Source of the DNA: Kutzneria kofuensis
GTDB taxonomy: Bacteria > Actinomycetota > Actinomycetes > Mycobacteriales > Pseudonocardiaceae
Assembly (NCBI RefSeq): GCF_014203355.1
Contig: NZ_JACHIR010000001.1
Location: 6,884,038 to 6,948,037 of the forward strand
Reading direction: 5' to 3'
Length of the DNA stretch: 64,000 bases
In this document: positions 1 to 8,491 of the stretch, piece after piece
Layout of the letters: each line of letters opens with the position of its first letter
Position numbering within the stretch: position 1 is the stretch's first letter
Notes under the pieces: generated by a model
Told to the model about the DNA's origin: nothing
Databases searched by the model: none
What the model saw: the letters and a program-made list of their open reading frames with translations, nothing else
Translations under genes and position numbers: made by a program

Positions 1-527
1 GCGTCGGCCTTGTCCTCGACGTCGAAATCCGGCGTCAGCGACTCCAGCACGAACGAACCGGTCACCGCCGCGGACAGCCGGTACGCCAAGAGATCCGACG
101 GCTCGTCGAGCAGCAGGCCGTGCTTGTGCAGCACGGCCAGGTAGCGGTCGGTCGTCTCCCGCTTCCCGCCGGCGAAAAGCATGCCGCTCCGCGACCGCGT
201 CATCAGCTCACCCAGCAGTTCGACGTCACCGGTCGACCACGCCCGCGCCAGCGGCCGGGCCATGATCGCCAGGAACACCCACCGCATCGACCGGTGCAGC
301 AGCACCTCCGCGGGATCGGCCCGCATCGCATCCAGCTGATCGGCGACCAACCGGGCGGCGTCCCGGGTCAGCACGGCGCCGAACAGTTCCAGCTTGCTGG
401 GCCAATAGAGGTACACGGTGCCCTTGCCGACACCGGCCCGCCGCGCGACCTCGTCCACGGTGATCCGCCGATACCCGTAGCTGACCAGCAGCTCCTCGGC
501 CGCGTCGAGGATGCGAGCCGCCTTCAC
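1..527 (-). CDS. TetR/AcrR family regulator (3' end outside window)
   Basis: One-component DNA-binding repressor. The N-terminus reads VKAARILDAAEELLVSYGYRR and continues through VDEVARRAGVGKGTVYLYWPSK, the classic TetR helix-turn-helix at about residues 3-48; the ligand domain follows and runs off the left edge after about 175 residues. The GTG start at 525-527 is chosen because AGGAGG sits 9 nt upstream. The gene diverges from the aminotransferase at 610, and a perfect inverted repeat at 546-572 lies between them, so it probably represses itself and that aminotransferase. TetR family membership is clear; the ligand is unknown. Its position next to box genes suggests, but does not show, an aromatic acyl-CoA or related effector. 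Confidence 0.9.
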   Translation of the reverse strand, partial: MKAARILDAAEELLVSYGYRRITVDEVARRAGVGKGTVYLYWPSKLELFGAVLTRDAARLVADQLDAMRADPAEVLLHRSMRWVFLAIMARPLARAWSTGDVELLGELMTRSRSGMLFAGGKRETTDRYLAVLHKHGLLLDEPSDLLAYRLSAAVTGSFVLESLTPDFDVEDKAD

Positions 528-545
528 GCCGAAGCCTCCTGACGA

Positions 546-572
546 ACTGACTGAATCCGTTTTTCAGTCAGT
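546..572. promoter_or_regulatory. Inverted repeat, probable TetR operator
   Basis: ACTGACTGAA (546-555) and TTCAGTCAGT (563-572) form a perfect 10-bp inverted repeat with a 7-bp spacer. It lies 18 bp upstream of the TetR start and 37 bp upstream of the aminotransferase start. Size, symmetry and position in the divergent intergenic space are typical of a TetR autoregulatory operator controlling both genes. Confidence 0.7.
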
Positions 573-609
573 CTAGCCCGCGGCCACGAGCGGGGCCAGG
601 ATCGAGGGC

Positions 610-1905
610 ATGACCGACAGCGTGAAGAGGGGCCTGCGCGACCACCTGCTGCTGCACTTCGGCCAGCACGCCAAGCTCCGTGACGGTGAGTATCCGCTGG
701 TCATCGACCGTGCCGAGGGTGTGCACGTGATCGACACGGACGGCCGCCGCTACCTGGACGCGCTGTCCTGCCTGTTCTGTGCCCAGCTCGGCTACTCCTA
801 CGGGGACGAGTTCGCCGAGGCGGCGACGGCCCAGCTCAAGCGCCTGCCGTTCAACACCAACTGGAACACCGCCCACCCGCCGGCGATCGAGTTGGCCGAG
901 CGCCTGGCCGGTCTCGCGCCGGACGGCATCAACCGGGCCTTCTTCACCTCGGGCGGCTCCGAGGCGGTGGAGTCGGCATGGAAGATCGCCCGCCAGTACC
1001 ACGTCGCCAACGGCCAGCCGGAGCGTGTGAAAGCGGTTGCCCGCCGGACCGCCTACCACGGCCAGACTCTGGGCGCCCTCGCCCTCACCGGCATCCCGGC
1101 GCTGAAGGACCCCTTCGGCCCGCCGGCCATCGACGTGGCCAGGGTGCCCAACACCGGCGAGGGCGACCTCGAGTTCCTGCTGCGCGAGACCGAAGAGACG
1201 ATCATCGCCGCCGACCCGGGGACCATCGGCATGCTGATCGCCGAGCCGGTGCAGAACGCCGGGGGCTGCTTCACCCCGCCGACGGGCTACTGGGCCGGCC
1301 TCCGCGAACTCGCCGATCGCTACGGCTTCCTGCTCGTCGCCGACGAGGTGATCACCGGCTTCGGCCGCATCGGCGAGTACTTCGCGGTGCCCGAGGTCGT
1401 CCCCGACATGATCACCATCGCCAAGGGGCTGACCTCGGCGTACGCCCCGATGGGCGCCGTCCTGGTCAGCGACCGGGTCGCCGAGCCGTACTTCCGCCCC
1501 GGCCAGGCGCTCTCGCACGGCATCACCTTCGGCGGCCACCCGCTGGCGGCCGCGATCGCCCTGCGCAACCTGGAGATCTTCGAGCGGGACAAGATCCTGG
1601 ACGGGGTCCGCGAGCTGGCCCCGCACCTGCGGCGGAGGATGCACGAGCTGCACCGACTCGACGTCGTCAAGGACGTCCGCGGCGACGGCTTCTTCTACGC
1701 AGCCGAGCTGGACCTGGCCGATCCGGCCCAGATCAAGGGCGCGATTCCGCGACGGCTGCGCGAGGTCGGCCTGATCGCCCGCGCCGACGACCGCGGCGCG
1801 CCGGTGGTGCAGATCGCGCCGCCCCTGGTGTGCGAGCGGGAGCACCTGGACGAGATCGTGGACAAGATCGGCAACGTTCTGGGTGAATTTCTACAGGAAC
1901 ATTGA
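610..1905 (+). CDS. Class III PLP-dependent aminotransferase
   Basis: Transfers an amino group using pyridoxal phosphate, most like omega-amino acid or beta-alanine:pyruvate type enzymes. At 431 aa it has the usual family length. Visible motifs are the substrate-loop FNTNWNTAHPP, the PLP phosphate-binding TSGGSEA, the cofactor-ring Asp in LLVADEVITGFGR, and the Schiff-base lysine Lys272 in IAKGLTSAYAP. It is the first gene right of the TetR operator and is followed after 53 bp by boxC, with a palindromic element covering its stop codon, so it may be a separate transcription unit. The substrate cannot be read from the sequence. A role in feeding or draining the aromatic-acid pathway is inferred from neighbourhood only. 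Confidence 0.88.
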   Translation: MTDSVKRGLRDHLLLHFGQHAKLRDGEYPLVIDRAEGVHVIDTDGRRYLDALSCLFCAQLGYSYGDEFAEAATAQLKRLPFNTNWNTAHPPAIELAERLAGLAPDGINRAFFTSGGSEAVESAWKIARQYHVANGQPERVKAVARRTAYHGQTLGALALTGIPALKDPFGPPAIDVARVPNTGEGDLEFLLRETEETIIAADPGTIGMLIAEPVQNAGGCFTPPTGYWAGLRELADRYGFLLVADEVITGFGRIGEYFAVPEVVPDMITIAKGLTSAYAPMGAVLVSDRVAEPYFRPGQALSHGITFGGHPLAAAIALRNLEIFERDKILDGVRELAPHLRRRMHELHRLDVVKDVRGDGFFYAAELDLADPAQIKGAIPRRLREVGLIARADDRGAPVVQIAPPLVCEREHLDEIVDKIGNVLGEFLQEH

Positions 1906-1929
1906 CGTAACGGCGTCATGTTGTAGAAA
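1888..1929. promoter_or_regulatory. Nested inverted repeat before boxC (operator or terminator)
   Basis: Outer arms TTTCTACA (1888-1895) and TGTAGAAA (1922-1929) enclose inner arms TGACG (1903-1907) and CGTCA (1914-1918). The element overlaps the aminotransferase stop codon and ends 29 bp before the boxC start. It could be a binding site for the PaaX-type or TetR regulator controlling the box operon, or a weak terminator. There is no T-run after it, which favours an operator. Confidence 0.5.
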
Positions 1930-1958
1930 CTGAGATCCTCACCACGAGGAGGCGGACC

Positions 1959-3563
1959 GTGCAGGTGTCCTTCGACGCGCACCCGGACACTTACCGGCAC
2001 TGGCGCATGCGGGTCGAGGGGGAGCTGGCCTGGCTGGTGCTGGACGTGGACGAGTCGGCCGGCATCGTGCCCGGCTACGAGCTCAAGCTGAACTCCTACG
2101 ACCTCGGCGTGGACATCGAGCTCTACGACGCCACCCAGCGACTGCGCTTCGAGCATCCCGAAGTACGCACGGTCATCGTCACCTCGGGCAAGGACCGGGT
2201 CTTCTGCGCCGGCGCCAACATCCGCATGCTGGCCGCGTCCAGCCACGAGTGGAAGGTGAACTTCTGCAAGTTCACCAACGAGACCCGCAACGGCATGGAG
2301 GACGCCACCGAGCACTCCGGCCAGACCTACCTGGCCGCCGTCAACGGGTCCTGCGCGGGCGGCGGCTACGAGCTGGCACTGGCCTGCGACCACATCGTGC
2401 TGGTGGACGACAACTCCTCGGCGGTGGCGCTGCCCGAGGTGCCGCTGCTGGGCGTGCTGCCCGGCACCGGCGGCCTGACCCGGCTGGTGGACAAGCGCCG
2501 GGTGCGCAAGGACCGCGCGGACGTGTTCGCCACCCGCAGCGACGGCATGCGCGGCCGGCCCGCTGTCCAATGGGGACTGGTCGACGAAGTCGTGCCGCCG
2601 CGGCGGTTCGACGAGGTGGTCAGGGAGCGTGCGCTCGAAGCAGCCGAGCGCTCCACCCGTCCGAAGGACGCCAAGGGCATCGAGCTGACACCGCTGCGGC
2701 GTGAGGTCGACGAGGACGGCATTCGCTACCGCTACGTGAAGGCCGCCTACGAGCGGGACCTGGGTCTCGTCAAGATCACCGTCCATGCTTCCGAGGACGA
2801 GAACTGGCCGCTGACCGTCACCCGCGAGCTCGACGACCTGATCCTTCGCCTGCGCACCAACGAGACCGAGCTCGGCACCTGGGTGTTCACCACCGCGGGC
2901 GACCCGGACGCCGTGCTGGCGCAGGAACACCGACTGCTCAACGACGATTCCTGGCTGGGCAACGAGATCCGGCACTACTACAAGCGGGTTCTCAAGCGGC
3001 TCGACGTCACCAGCCGCAGCCTGATCGCGCTGATCGAACCCGGTTCCTGCTTCGTCGGAATGCTGCTGGAACTGGCCTTCGCCTGCGACCGGCAGTACAT
3101 GTTGGACGGACCGCCGATCGACGACGAGGACAGCGACGAGCGGGCGGCGATCCAGCTCACCCCGGCCAACTTCGGGCCGTTCCCGATGGGCAACGGCCTG
3201 ACCCGGCTGCAATCCCGGTTCTACGGCGAGGATGTCGGCCGACTGTCCGAACTGGACAAGCCGGTCGACGCCGTCGAGGCGGCCGACCTCGGCCTGGTCA
3301 CCGAGGCGTTCGACGACATCGACTGGACCGACGAGATCCGCATCGTGCTGGAGGGGCGGGCCTCGCTCAGCCCGGACGCGCTCACCGGCATGGAGGCCAA
3401 CCACCGGTTCGTCGGCCCGGAGACCCTCGAAACCAAGATCTTCGCCCGGCTCACGGCCTGGCAGAACTGGATCTTCAACCGACCCAACGCCGCCGGCCCC
3501 GATGGCGCGCTGCGCCGCTACGGCACCGGCCAGAAGCCGGTGTTCGACCGGAAGCGAGTGTGA
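1959..3563 (+). CDS. boxC: Benzoyl-CoA-dihydrodiol lyase / 2,3-epoxybenzoyl-CoA dihydrolase
   Basis: Ring-cleaving enzyme of the aerobic benzoyl-CoA (box) pathway: it hydrolytically opens 2,3-epoxybenzoyl-CoA to 3,4-dehydroadipyl-CoA semialdehyde plus formate. The 534-aa protein is an enlarged crotonase. The N-terminal half carries the crotonase core (VTSGKDRVFCAGANI and the oxyanion-hole region NGSCAGGGYELALACDH, about residues 70-150). A second, degenerate crotonase-like half follows (SLIALIEPGSCFVGMLLELAFACDR). Length and two-part structure match BoxC. The GTG start at 1959 follows a perfect AGGAGG (1947-1952). boxB starts 1 bp after its stop, so the two are co-transcribed. Confidence 0.9.
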   Translation: MQVSFDAHPDTYRHWRMRVEGELAWLVLDVDESAGIVPGYELKLNSYDLGVDIELYDATQRLRFEHPEVRTVIVTSGKDRVFCAGANIRMLAASSHEWKVNFCKFTNETRNGMEDATEHSGQTYLAAVNGSCAGGGYELALACDHIVLVDDNSSAVALPEVPLLGVLPGTGGLTRLVDKRRVRKDRADVFATRSDGMRGRPAVQWGLVDEVVPPRRFDEVVRERALEAAERSTRPKDAKGIELTPLRREVDEDGIRYRYVKAAYERDLGLVKITVHASEDENWPLTVTRELDDLILRLRTNETELGTWVFTTAGDPDAVLAQEHRLLNDDSWLGNEIRHYYKRVLKRLDVTSRSLIALIEPGSCFVGMLLELAFACDRQYMLDGPPIDDEDSDERAAIQLTPANFGPFPMGNGLTRLQSRFYGEDVGRLSELDKPVDAVEAADLGLVTEAFDDIDWTDEIRIVLEGRASLSPDALTGMEANHRFVGPETLETKIFARLTAWQNWIFNRPNAAGPDGALRRYGTGQKPVFDRKRV

Positions 3564-3564
3564 G

Positions 3565-4986
3565 ATGGCCAGCCCCATCAACTATGACGAGAAGATCCCC
3601 AACAACGTCGACCTGTCCTCGGACCGCCGGCTGCAGCGCGCCCTGGAGGGTTGGCAGCCGAAGTTCATGAACTGGTGGTCGGAGATGGGCCCGACGCTGG
3701 AGACGCACGACGTCTACCTGCGCACCGCGGTCAGCGTCGGCCGCGCCGGCTGGGCCCACTTCGACCACGTCAAGCTGGACGAGTACCGGTGGGGCATCTT
3801 CCTGGCCGAACGCGAGCAGGAGCGGCGGATCGGCTTCGGCGAGCACCGCGGCGAGCCGGTGTGGCAGCAGGTGCCCGGCGAGTACCGGGCCGACCTGCAG
3901 CGGTTGATCGTCATCCAGGGCGACACCGAGCCGGCCTCCGTCGAGCAGCAACGCCACCTCGGGCTCACCGCGCCGAGCCTCTACGACCTGCGCAACCTGT
4001 TCCAGGTCAATGTCGAAGAAGGCCGGCACCTGTGGGCGATGGTGTACCTGCTGCACGCCTACTTCGGCCGCGAGGGCCGCGACCAGGCCGAGGATCTGTT
4101 GCTGCGCAACTCCGGCAGTCCCGACTCGCCGCGCATCCTCGGCGCGTTCAACGAGGAGACCGCGGACTGGCTCGCGTTCTACATGTTCACGTACTTCACC
4201 GACCGGGATGGCAAGTATCAGCTGGGCACGCTGAAGGAGAGCGCCTTCGACCCGCTCTCGCGGACCTGCGAGTTCATGCTCAAGGAGGAGGCGCACCACA
4301 TGTTCGTCGGCACCACCGGTGTCGACCGGGTGGTGGCCCGCAGCGCCGAACTGATCCGCGAGCACGACACGTTCGACATCGCCCCGCACGGCGGCATCCC
4401 GCTGGAGATCATCCAGAAGTACATCAACTTCCACTACAGCGTGTCGCTGGACCTGTTCGGCAGCGAGACCTCGACCAACGCCGCGAACTACTACACCGCC
4501 GGGCTGAAGGGCCGCTGGCAGGAGGGCCGGCGCAAGGACGACCACAAGCTGACCGACACCGGCGGCCTGCTGGAGACGCCGCGCCCGGACGGCACGTGGG
4601 GCGCCGAGGAGCTGTCCACGATCCTGATGCTGAACCTGGACCTGCGCAACGAGTACATCGCCGACTGCGAGCACGGCGTCACCCGCTGGAACCGCATCCT
4701 GGCCGAGGCCGGCATCGACCGGAAGCTGCGGCTGCCGCACCCCGCCTTCAACCGCCACGTGGGCGTGAACTCGGCCTTCCATGTCTCGCCGGACGGGGAG
4801 ATCCTGGACGAGGCGACGTGGACCAGGGCCAGCGACAAGTGGCTGCCGACCAGCCAGGACCTGACGTTCGTGCAGTCGTTGATGCGTCCGGTCTACGAAC
4901 GGGGCAAGATCGCCTCCTGGGTCGCGCCGCCGACCAACGGCATCAACGGCAAGCCGTTCGAGTACGAATACGTCCATCTGGCCTGA
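3565..4986 (+). CDS. boxB: Benzoyl-CoA 2,3-epoxidase subunit BoxB
   Basis: Diiron monooxygenase component that epoxidises benzoyl-CoA using O2 and electrons from a reductase (BoxA). The protein has 473 aa and begins MASPINYDEKIPNNVDL; the ATG is one base after the boxC stop. Two Glu/His iron-binding signatures are visible, EEGRH at residues 151-155 and EEAHH at 241-245, with FNEETADWLAFYMF between them at about 195-208, as in the BoxB ferritin-like four-helix core. The benzoate-CoA ligase starts 9 bp downstream. No boxA reductase is present in the window, so electrons must come from a reductase encoded elsewhere. Confidence 0.92.
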   Translation: MASPINYDEKIPNNVDLSSDRRLQRALEGWQPKFMNWWSEMGPTLETHDVYLRTAVSVGRAGWAHFDHVKLDEYRWGIFLAEREQERRIGFGEHRGEPVWQQVPGEYRADLQRLIVIQGDTEPASVEQQRHLGLTAPSLYDLRNLFQVNVEEGRHLWAMVYLLHAYFGREGRDQAEDLLLRNSGSPDSPRILGAFNEETADWLAFYMFTYFTDRDGKYQLGTLKESAFDPLSRTCEFMLKEEAHHMFVGTTGVDRVVARSAELIREHDTFDIAPHGGIPLEIIQKYINFHYSVSLDLFGSETSTNAANYYTAGLKGRWQEGRRKDDHKLTDTGGLLETPRPDGTWGAEELSTILMLNLDLRNEYIADCEHGVTRWNRILAEAGIDRKLRLPHPAFNRHVGVNSAFHVSPDGEILDEATWTRASDKWLPTSQDLTFVQSLMRPVYERGKIASWVAPPTNGINGKPFEYEYVHLA

Positions 4987-4995
4987 GGAGCACCG

Positions 4996-6549
4996 ATGCC
5001 GGACCGGTTCAACGCCGCGGAGTACCTGGTCGACCGGCATCTGGAGTGCGGGCACACCGCCGTCGTCACCGGCCGGCGCACGCTCTCGTACGCGGAGCTC
5101 GCGGAGCAGGTGCACCGGGTGGCGGCCGGGCTGCGGGAGCTGGGGGTCCGGCCCGAGGAGCGGGTCGTGCTCAGCATGGCCGACGACGTCGAGATGCTCA
5201 GCGCCGTGCTCGGCGCGATGTACCTGGGCGCGGTGCCGGTGCCGGTGTCGACCATGTTGACGCCGGTCGAGCTGGCCACGCTGCTGGCCGACTCGCGGAG
5301 CCGGGTGCTGCTGGCGTCGGTGGAGTTCGCGACGGCGTGCCAGGCCGCCGTGGAGCTGGCGCCCGAGGTCGAAATCGTGGTGCTGGACGGGGAAACCGAC
5401 TTCGCGCCGCGCCAGGGCGTGGCGGTGAGCCAGTGGCACGACCTCGTCGACGCCGGCGCGCTGGAGACGCCGTATCGGACGTGGGCCGACTCGCCGGCGC
5501 TGTGGCTGTACACCTCCGGGACCACCGGGCAGCCGAAGGCGGCGATGCACCGGCACGAGAGCATTCGCGCCGTCGGCACGTACTACGGAAACGGGGTGCT
5601 GGAGCTCAATCCTGAGGACCGTTGCCTGTCGGTGTCGAAGCTGTTCTTCGCGTACGGGCTGGGCAACTCGTGCTTCATGCCGCTGGCCGCCGGCGCGGTC
5701 GCGCTGCTGGAACGGTCGCGGTCCACGCCGGAGCTGATCGCCGGCCGAGCCGCCGCCGATCGGGCGACGGTGTTGTTCGGCGTGCCCACCTTCTACGCGG
5801 CGACCCTGGCCAGTGCTGTTCCCGATGACGCGTTTTCCACCGTGCGGCAAGGGGTTTCGGCCGGGGAGGCGCTGCCGGCGGTGCTGTTCGAGAAGTTCCG
5901 CGCCCGGTTCGGCGTGGAGATCCTGGACGGCATCGGCTCCACCGAGGCACTGCACATCTTCCTGTCCAACCGGCCCGGCGAGGCGGTGGCCGGCACCAGC
6001 GGTGTGCCCGTGCCCGGCTACCAGGTGGAGATCCGCGACGAGGCCGGAAACCTCGCCGACACGGGGGATCTGCTCGTCAACGGGCCGTCGACGGCGACGG
6101 GTTACTGGTGCCGCAACGACATCACCCGCGAGGTGTTCCAGGGCAGATGGCTGCGCACCGGCGACACCTACCGGCGCAACGCCGACGGCACCTACACGTA
6201 TCTGGGGCGCAGCAACGACATGCTCAAGGCCGGCGGCGTGTGGGTGTCGCCGTTCGAGGTGGAGAACCGGCTGCTGGAGCACCCGGACGTGGAGGAGGTC
6301 GCCGTGGTGTCGGCGACCGACGAGTCCGGGCTGCAGAAGCCCGTCGCGTGCGTGGTGCCGGCGTTGGGGCACAAGGTGGACGAGGATGCGTTGATCACGT
6401 GGTGCCGGGACGGGCTGGCCTCGTACAAGCGGCCGCGGGCGGTGGTCGAGGTGACCGAGATGCCGAAGACCGCCACCGGCAAGATTCGCCGGAACGTGTT
6501 GCGGGACATCGTCAAGGACGTATTGATCGATGACCGGGTTGACCGATGA
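4996..6549 (+). CDS. Benzoate-CoA ligase family protein
   Basis: ANL-superfamily enzyme that activates an aromatic acid with ATP and CoA, giving benzoyl-CoA or a substituted analogue as substrate for BoxB. It has 517 aa. Motifs in order: phosphate-binding YTSGTTGQPK from residue 172, the adenylate-site sequence DGIGSTEALHIF typical of benzoate-CoA ligases, RTGDTYRR with the ribose-binding Asp, the hinge YLGRSNDMLK, and the catalytic C-terminal Lys496 in KTATGKIRR. It sits directly after boxB, and its last four bases overlap the next gene. Substrate range (benzoate, hydroxy- or aminobenzoates) cannot be decided from the sequence. Confidence 0.9.
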   Translation: MPDRFNAAEYLVDRHLECGHTAVVTGRRTLSYAELAEQVHRVAAGLRELGVRPEERVVLSMADDVEMLSAVLGAMYLGAVPVPVSTMLTPVELATLLADSRSRVLLASVEFATACQAAVELAPEVEIVVLDGETDFAPRQGVAVSQWHDLVDAGALETPYRTWADSPALWLYTSGTTGQPKAAMHRHESIRAVGTYYGNGVLELNPEDRCLSVSKLFFAYGLGNSCFMPLAAGAVALLERSRSTPELIAGRAAADRATVLFGVPTFYAATLASAVPDDAFSTVRQGVSAGEALPAVLFEKFRARFGVEILDGIGSTEALHIFLSNRPGEAVAGTSGVPVPGYQVEIRDEAGNLADTGDLLVNGPSTATGYWCRNDITREVFQGRWLRTGDTYRRNADGTYTYLGRSNDMLKAGGVWVSPFEVENRLLEHPDVEEVAVVSATDESGLQKPVACVVPALGHKVDEDALITWCRDGLASYKRPRAVVEVTEMPKTATGKIRRNVLRDIVKDVLIDDRVDR

Positions 6550-7388
6550 TCGTTGACGCGCACGTGCACGTGCCGCGACTGTCCACTTTGAAGCCGGCGT
6601 GGCTGGAGTGGGCCGACCAGTTCAGCGGCGACCACCCGTGGCGCTCGGTCTACTCCGAGAACGGCGACCCGGTGCCTTCGAAGCTGGACGCGTTGCTCGC
6701 GGAGCAGGGCGTCGACCGGGCGCTGCTGTTCTGCGAGTACAGCCCGCGGGCGACGGGAATTCAGCCGATCGAGGACCTGCTGCCGATCGTTTCGTACAAC
6801 CCGGAGCGGTTCCGGCTGGTCGCCAACGTGAACCCGCACCTGCACCACCCGCTGGCGTCCGAAGTGGAGCGTCAGCTCGACCTCGGCGCCGTGGCCGTGA
6901 AGCTGCATCCCGTGCACGGCTGCTTCTCGCCCGGCGACCGCGAGGTCTATGCGGTGTACCGGGTGTGCGAGGAACGCGGCGTTCCGGTGATCTTCCACTC
7001 GGGAGTGTCCAGCTTCCCGGGATCCCGTTCCAGCTACGGGGATCCCGCGCTGCTGGTCGACGTGGTCGAGGACTTTCCGGCCGTGCAGTTCGTGTTCGCC
7101 CACGGCGGCCGGGGCTGGTGGTACGACACGGCGGCCTTCCTCGCGCTGGCCAAGCCCAACGTGTGGCTCGACCTCGCCGGCCTGCCGCCGCGCAAGCTTC
7201 CCGAGTACTACGCCCGCTTCGACCTGCGGCGACTCGCCGCCCGCTGGATTTTCGGCACCGACTGGCCGGGAGTCCCGGGCGCGGCCCGCAACGTGGCCGC
7301 CCTCAGGGAGTTGGGGCTCGGGGAGGAGCTGCTGGCCGGAGTGCTCAGCGGAAACGCCGCCAAGGTGTTCCCGGGATTGGATGTATAG
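6546..7388 (+). CDS. Amidohydrolase family metal-dependent hydrolase (amidohydrolase 2)
   Basis: 280-aa TIM-barrel protein of the amidohydrolase-2/ACMSD-like family. Metal-binding positions are visible as DAHVHV at residues 4-9, VIFHSG, FAHGG, and the barrel-closing Asp in FGTDWPG. Members hydrolyse or decarboxylate C-C or C-N bonds of ring-cleavage products and lactones. It starts with ATGA overlap on the CoA-ligase stop, so it is translationally coupled to the box genes and probably handles the acid precursor or a ring-opening product; the actual reaction is unknown. It is convergent with the PaaX-type gene 30 bp away. Confidence 0.85.
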   Translation: MIVDAHVHVPRLSTLKPAWLEWADQFSGDHPWRSVYSENGDPVPSKLDALLAEQGVDRALLFCEYSPRATGIQPIEDLLPIVSYNPERFRLVANVNPHLHHPLASEVERQLDLGAVAVKLHPVHGCFSPGDREVYAVYRVCEERGVPVIFHSGVSSFPGSRSSYGDPALLVDVVEDFPAVQFVFAHGGRGWWYDTAAFLALAKPNVWLDLAGLPPRKLPEYYARFDLRRLAARWIFGTDWPGVPGAARNVAALRELGLGEELLAGVLSGNAAKVFPGLDV

Positions 7389-7418
7389 GCAAGGAAAGGG
7401 TGGGCACGGCCGGCGCGC

Positions 7419-8288
7419 TCACGCCTGCTGCGACACCAACTCCTGCCAGCCACGCTGGGCCGGTTCCCGCCACGCCGCATGGTTGTCGTTGAACAGCTGG
7501 GTCGCCCGCGAGCCGCTCCACTTCGCCGGCAACAGCTCGCCGGGCAGCTGCGGGTCGAGGAACGGGAACCGGCGCCACTCGTGCACGAGCCGGGTCTGGG
7601 CCAGCAGCGCGGCCTCCGGCGTGCGGGCGTCCAACCCGCTGAACTGGTCGATGAAGGATTCGTACCGCTCGGCGACCTCCTGCAGGTCCCAGGCGGCGGC
7701 GACCATGCGCTGCACGTCGCCCAGCGCGCCGTAGGTGGCGATGAAGGACATGACGTCGCTGGTCAGGGCCAGGTCCTCCAGAATGGACTTCGCCTCGACC
7801 TCGGCGCCGACGTGCGGGGACACCCACACTCCGGGCTCGGGGGAGCCGAAACCGGCCCAGCTCAACCGGGTCCGCAGCCGGTGCCGCAGCTCGCGCTTGG
7901 TCTCGGGCACGGACACCATGACCACCAGCCAGCGGCCGTCCCATTGCTGGATGCCGCTGCCGAAGCCGTATATCCGCTCGGCGCCCTCGACGAGCAGCCG
8001 CCGCCCGGGCGGGGTGAGCGCCCAGCGCACCCGGCGCCCGACCCGCTCGGAGCTGAGCCAGCCCTCGGCGGCGACCCGGGCCAGCGCCTGCCGGGCCGAC
8101 TTCTCCTCGATGTCGAAGCGGCCGAGCACGTCGACGATCGTCTGTGTCCAGACCGGTTCTCCCTGCGGCAGCACGTACTCGCCCAGTACCGTGGTCAGCA
8201 GCGAGCGCGCGCTGGCGTCGCTGACCTCCCTGCGCCGGGTGACCGTCGGGCGGGCGCCACGGCCCGACCCGGTTGCACCAGAACCCAT
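7419..8288 (-). CDS. PaaX family transcriptional regulator
   Basis: Repressor of the PaaX type, which in characterised systems senses phenylacetyl-CoA or related aryl-CoA esters. The N-terminal winged helix (SLLTTVLGEYVLPQGEPVW, then EEKSARQALARVAAEGWL) is followed by the central PaaX domain (QWDGRWLVVMVSVPE, GFGSPEPGVWVSP) and the C-terminal helical domain ending FLDPQLPGELLPAKWSG. The start at 8286-8288 is chosen for GAGGA 8 nt upstream; a longer open frame reaches 8336 but lacks a ribosome site. It lies convergent to the box operon and is the obvious candidate sensor of the CoA ester made by the ligase. PaaX rather than BoxR control would be unusual for a box pathway. Confidence 0.88.
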   Translation of the reverse strand: MGSGATGSGRGARPTVTRRREVSDASARSLLTTVLGEYVLPQGEPVWTQTIVDVLGRFDIEEKSARQALARVAAEGWLSSERVGRRVRWALTPPGRRLLVEGAERIYGFGSGIQQWDGRWLVVMVSVPETKRELRHRLRTRLSWAGFGSPEPGVWVSPHVGAEVEAKSILEDLALTSDVMSFIATYGALGDVQRMVAAAWDLQEVAERYESFIDQFSGLDARTPEAALLAQTRLVHEWRRFPFLDPQLPGELLPAKWSGSRATQLFNDNHAAWREPAQRGWQELVSQQA

Positions 8289-8491
8289 CTGAACCGTCCT
8301 CAGTGACTGCCGTGAATGCACTACTGTGCCACGCACCGGCCGTCGACCGCGAACCTCGGGTCACCTGACCGTCGTAGTCCCGCCGTTGTAAAGCGGCCTG
8401 ACGCCCACGGGAATTGCTCCCACCGGGTGATGGCGGGGGTGGCTGCTCCGGCGATTATCTACAGGACGGTGGCGTGACACCACCCCTGTGT

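Noticed and set aside
978-1886. Arg/Pro-rich open frame inside the aminotransferase gene
   Set aside because: Shadow of the real gene in another frame; composition is typical of frame-shifted GC-rich coding DNA.
3475-6372. A 965-codon open frame on the minus strand opposite boxB and the CoA ligase
   Set aside because: It lies wholly opposite genes with strong family motifs and ribosome sites; its translation is rich in Arg, Val, Gly and His with no recognisable domain, as expected for antisense frames in high-GC DNA.
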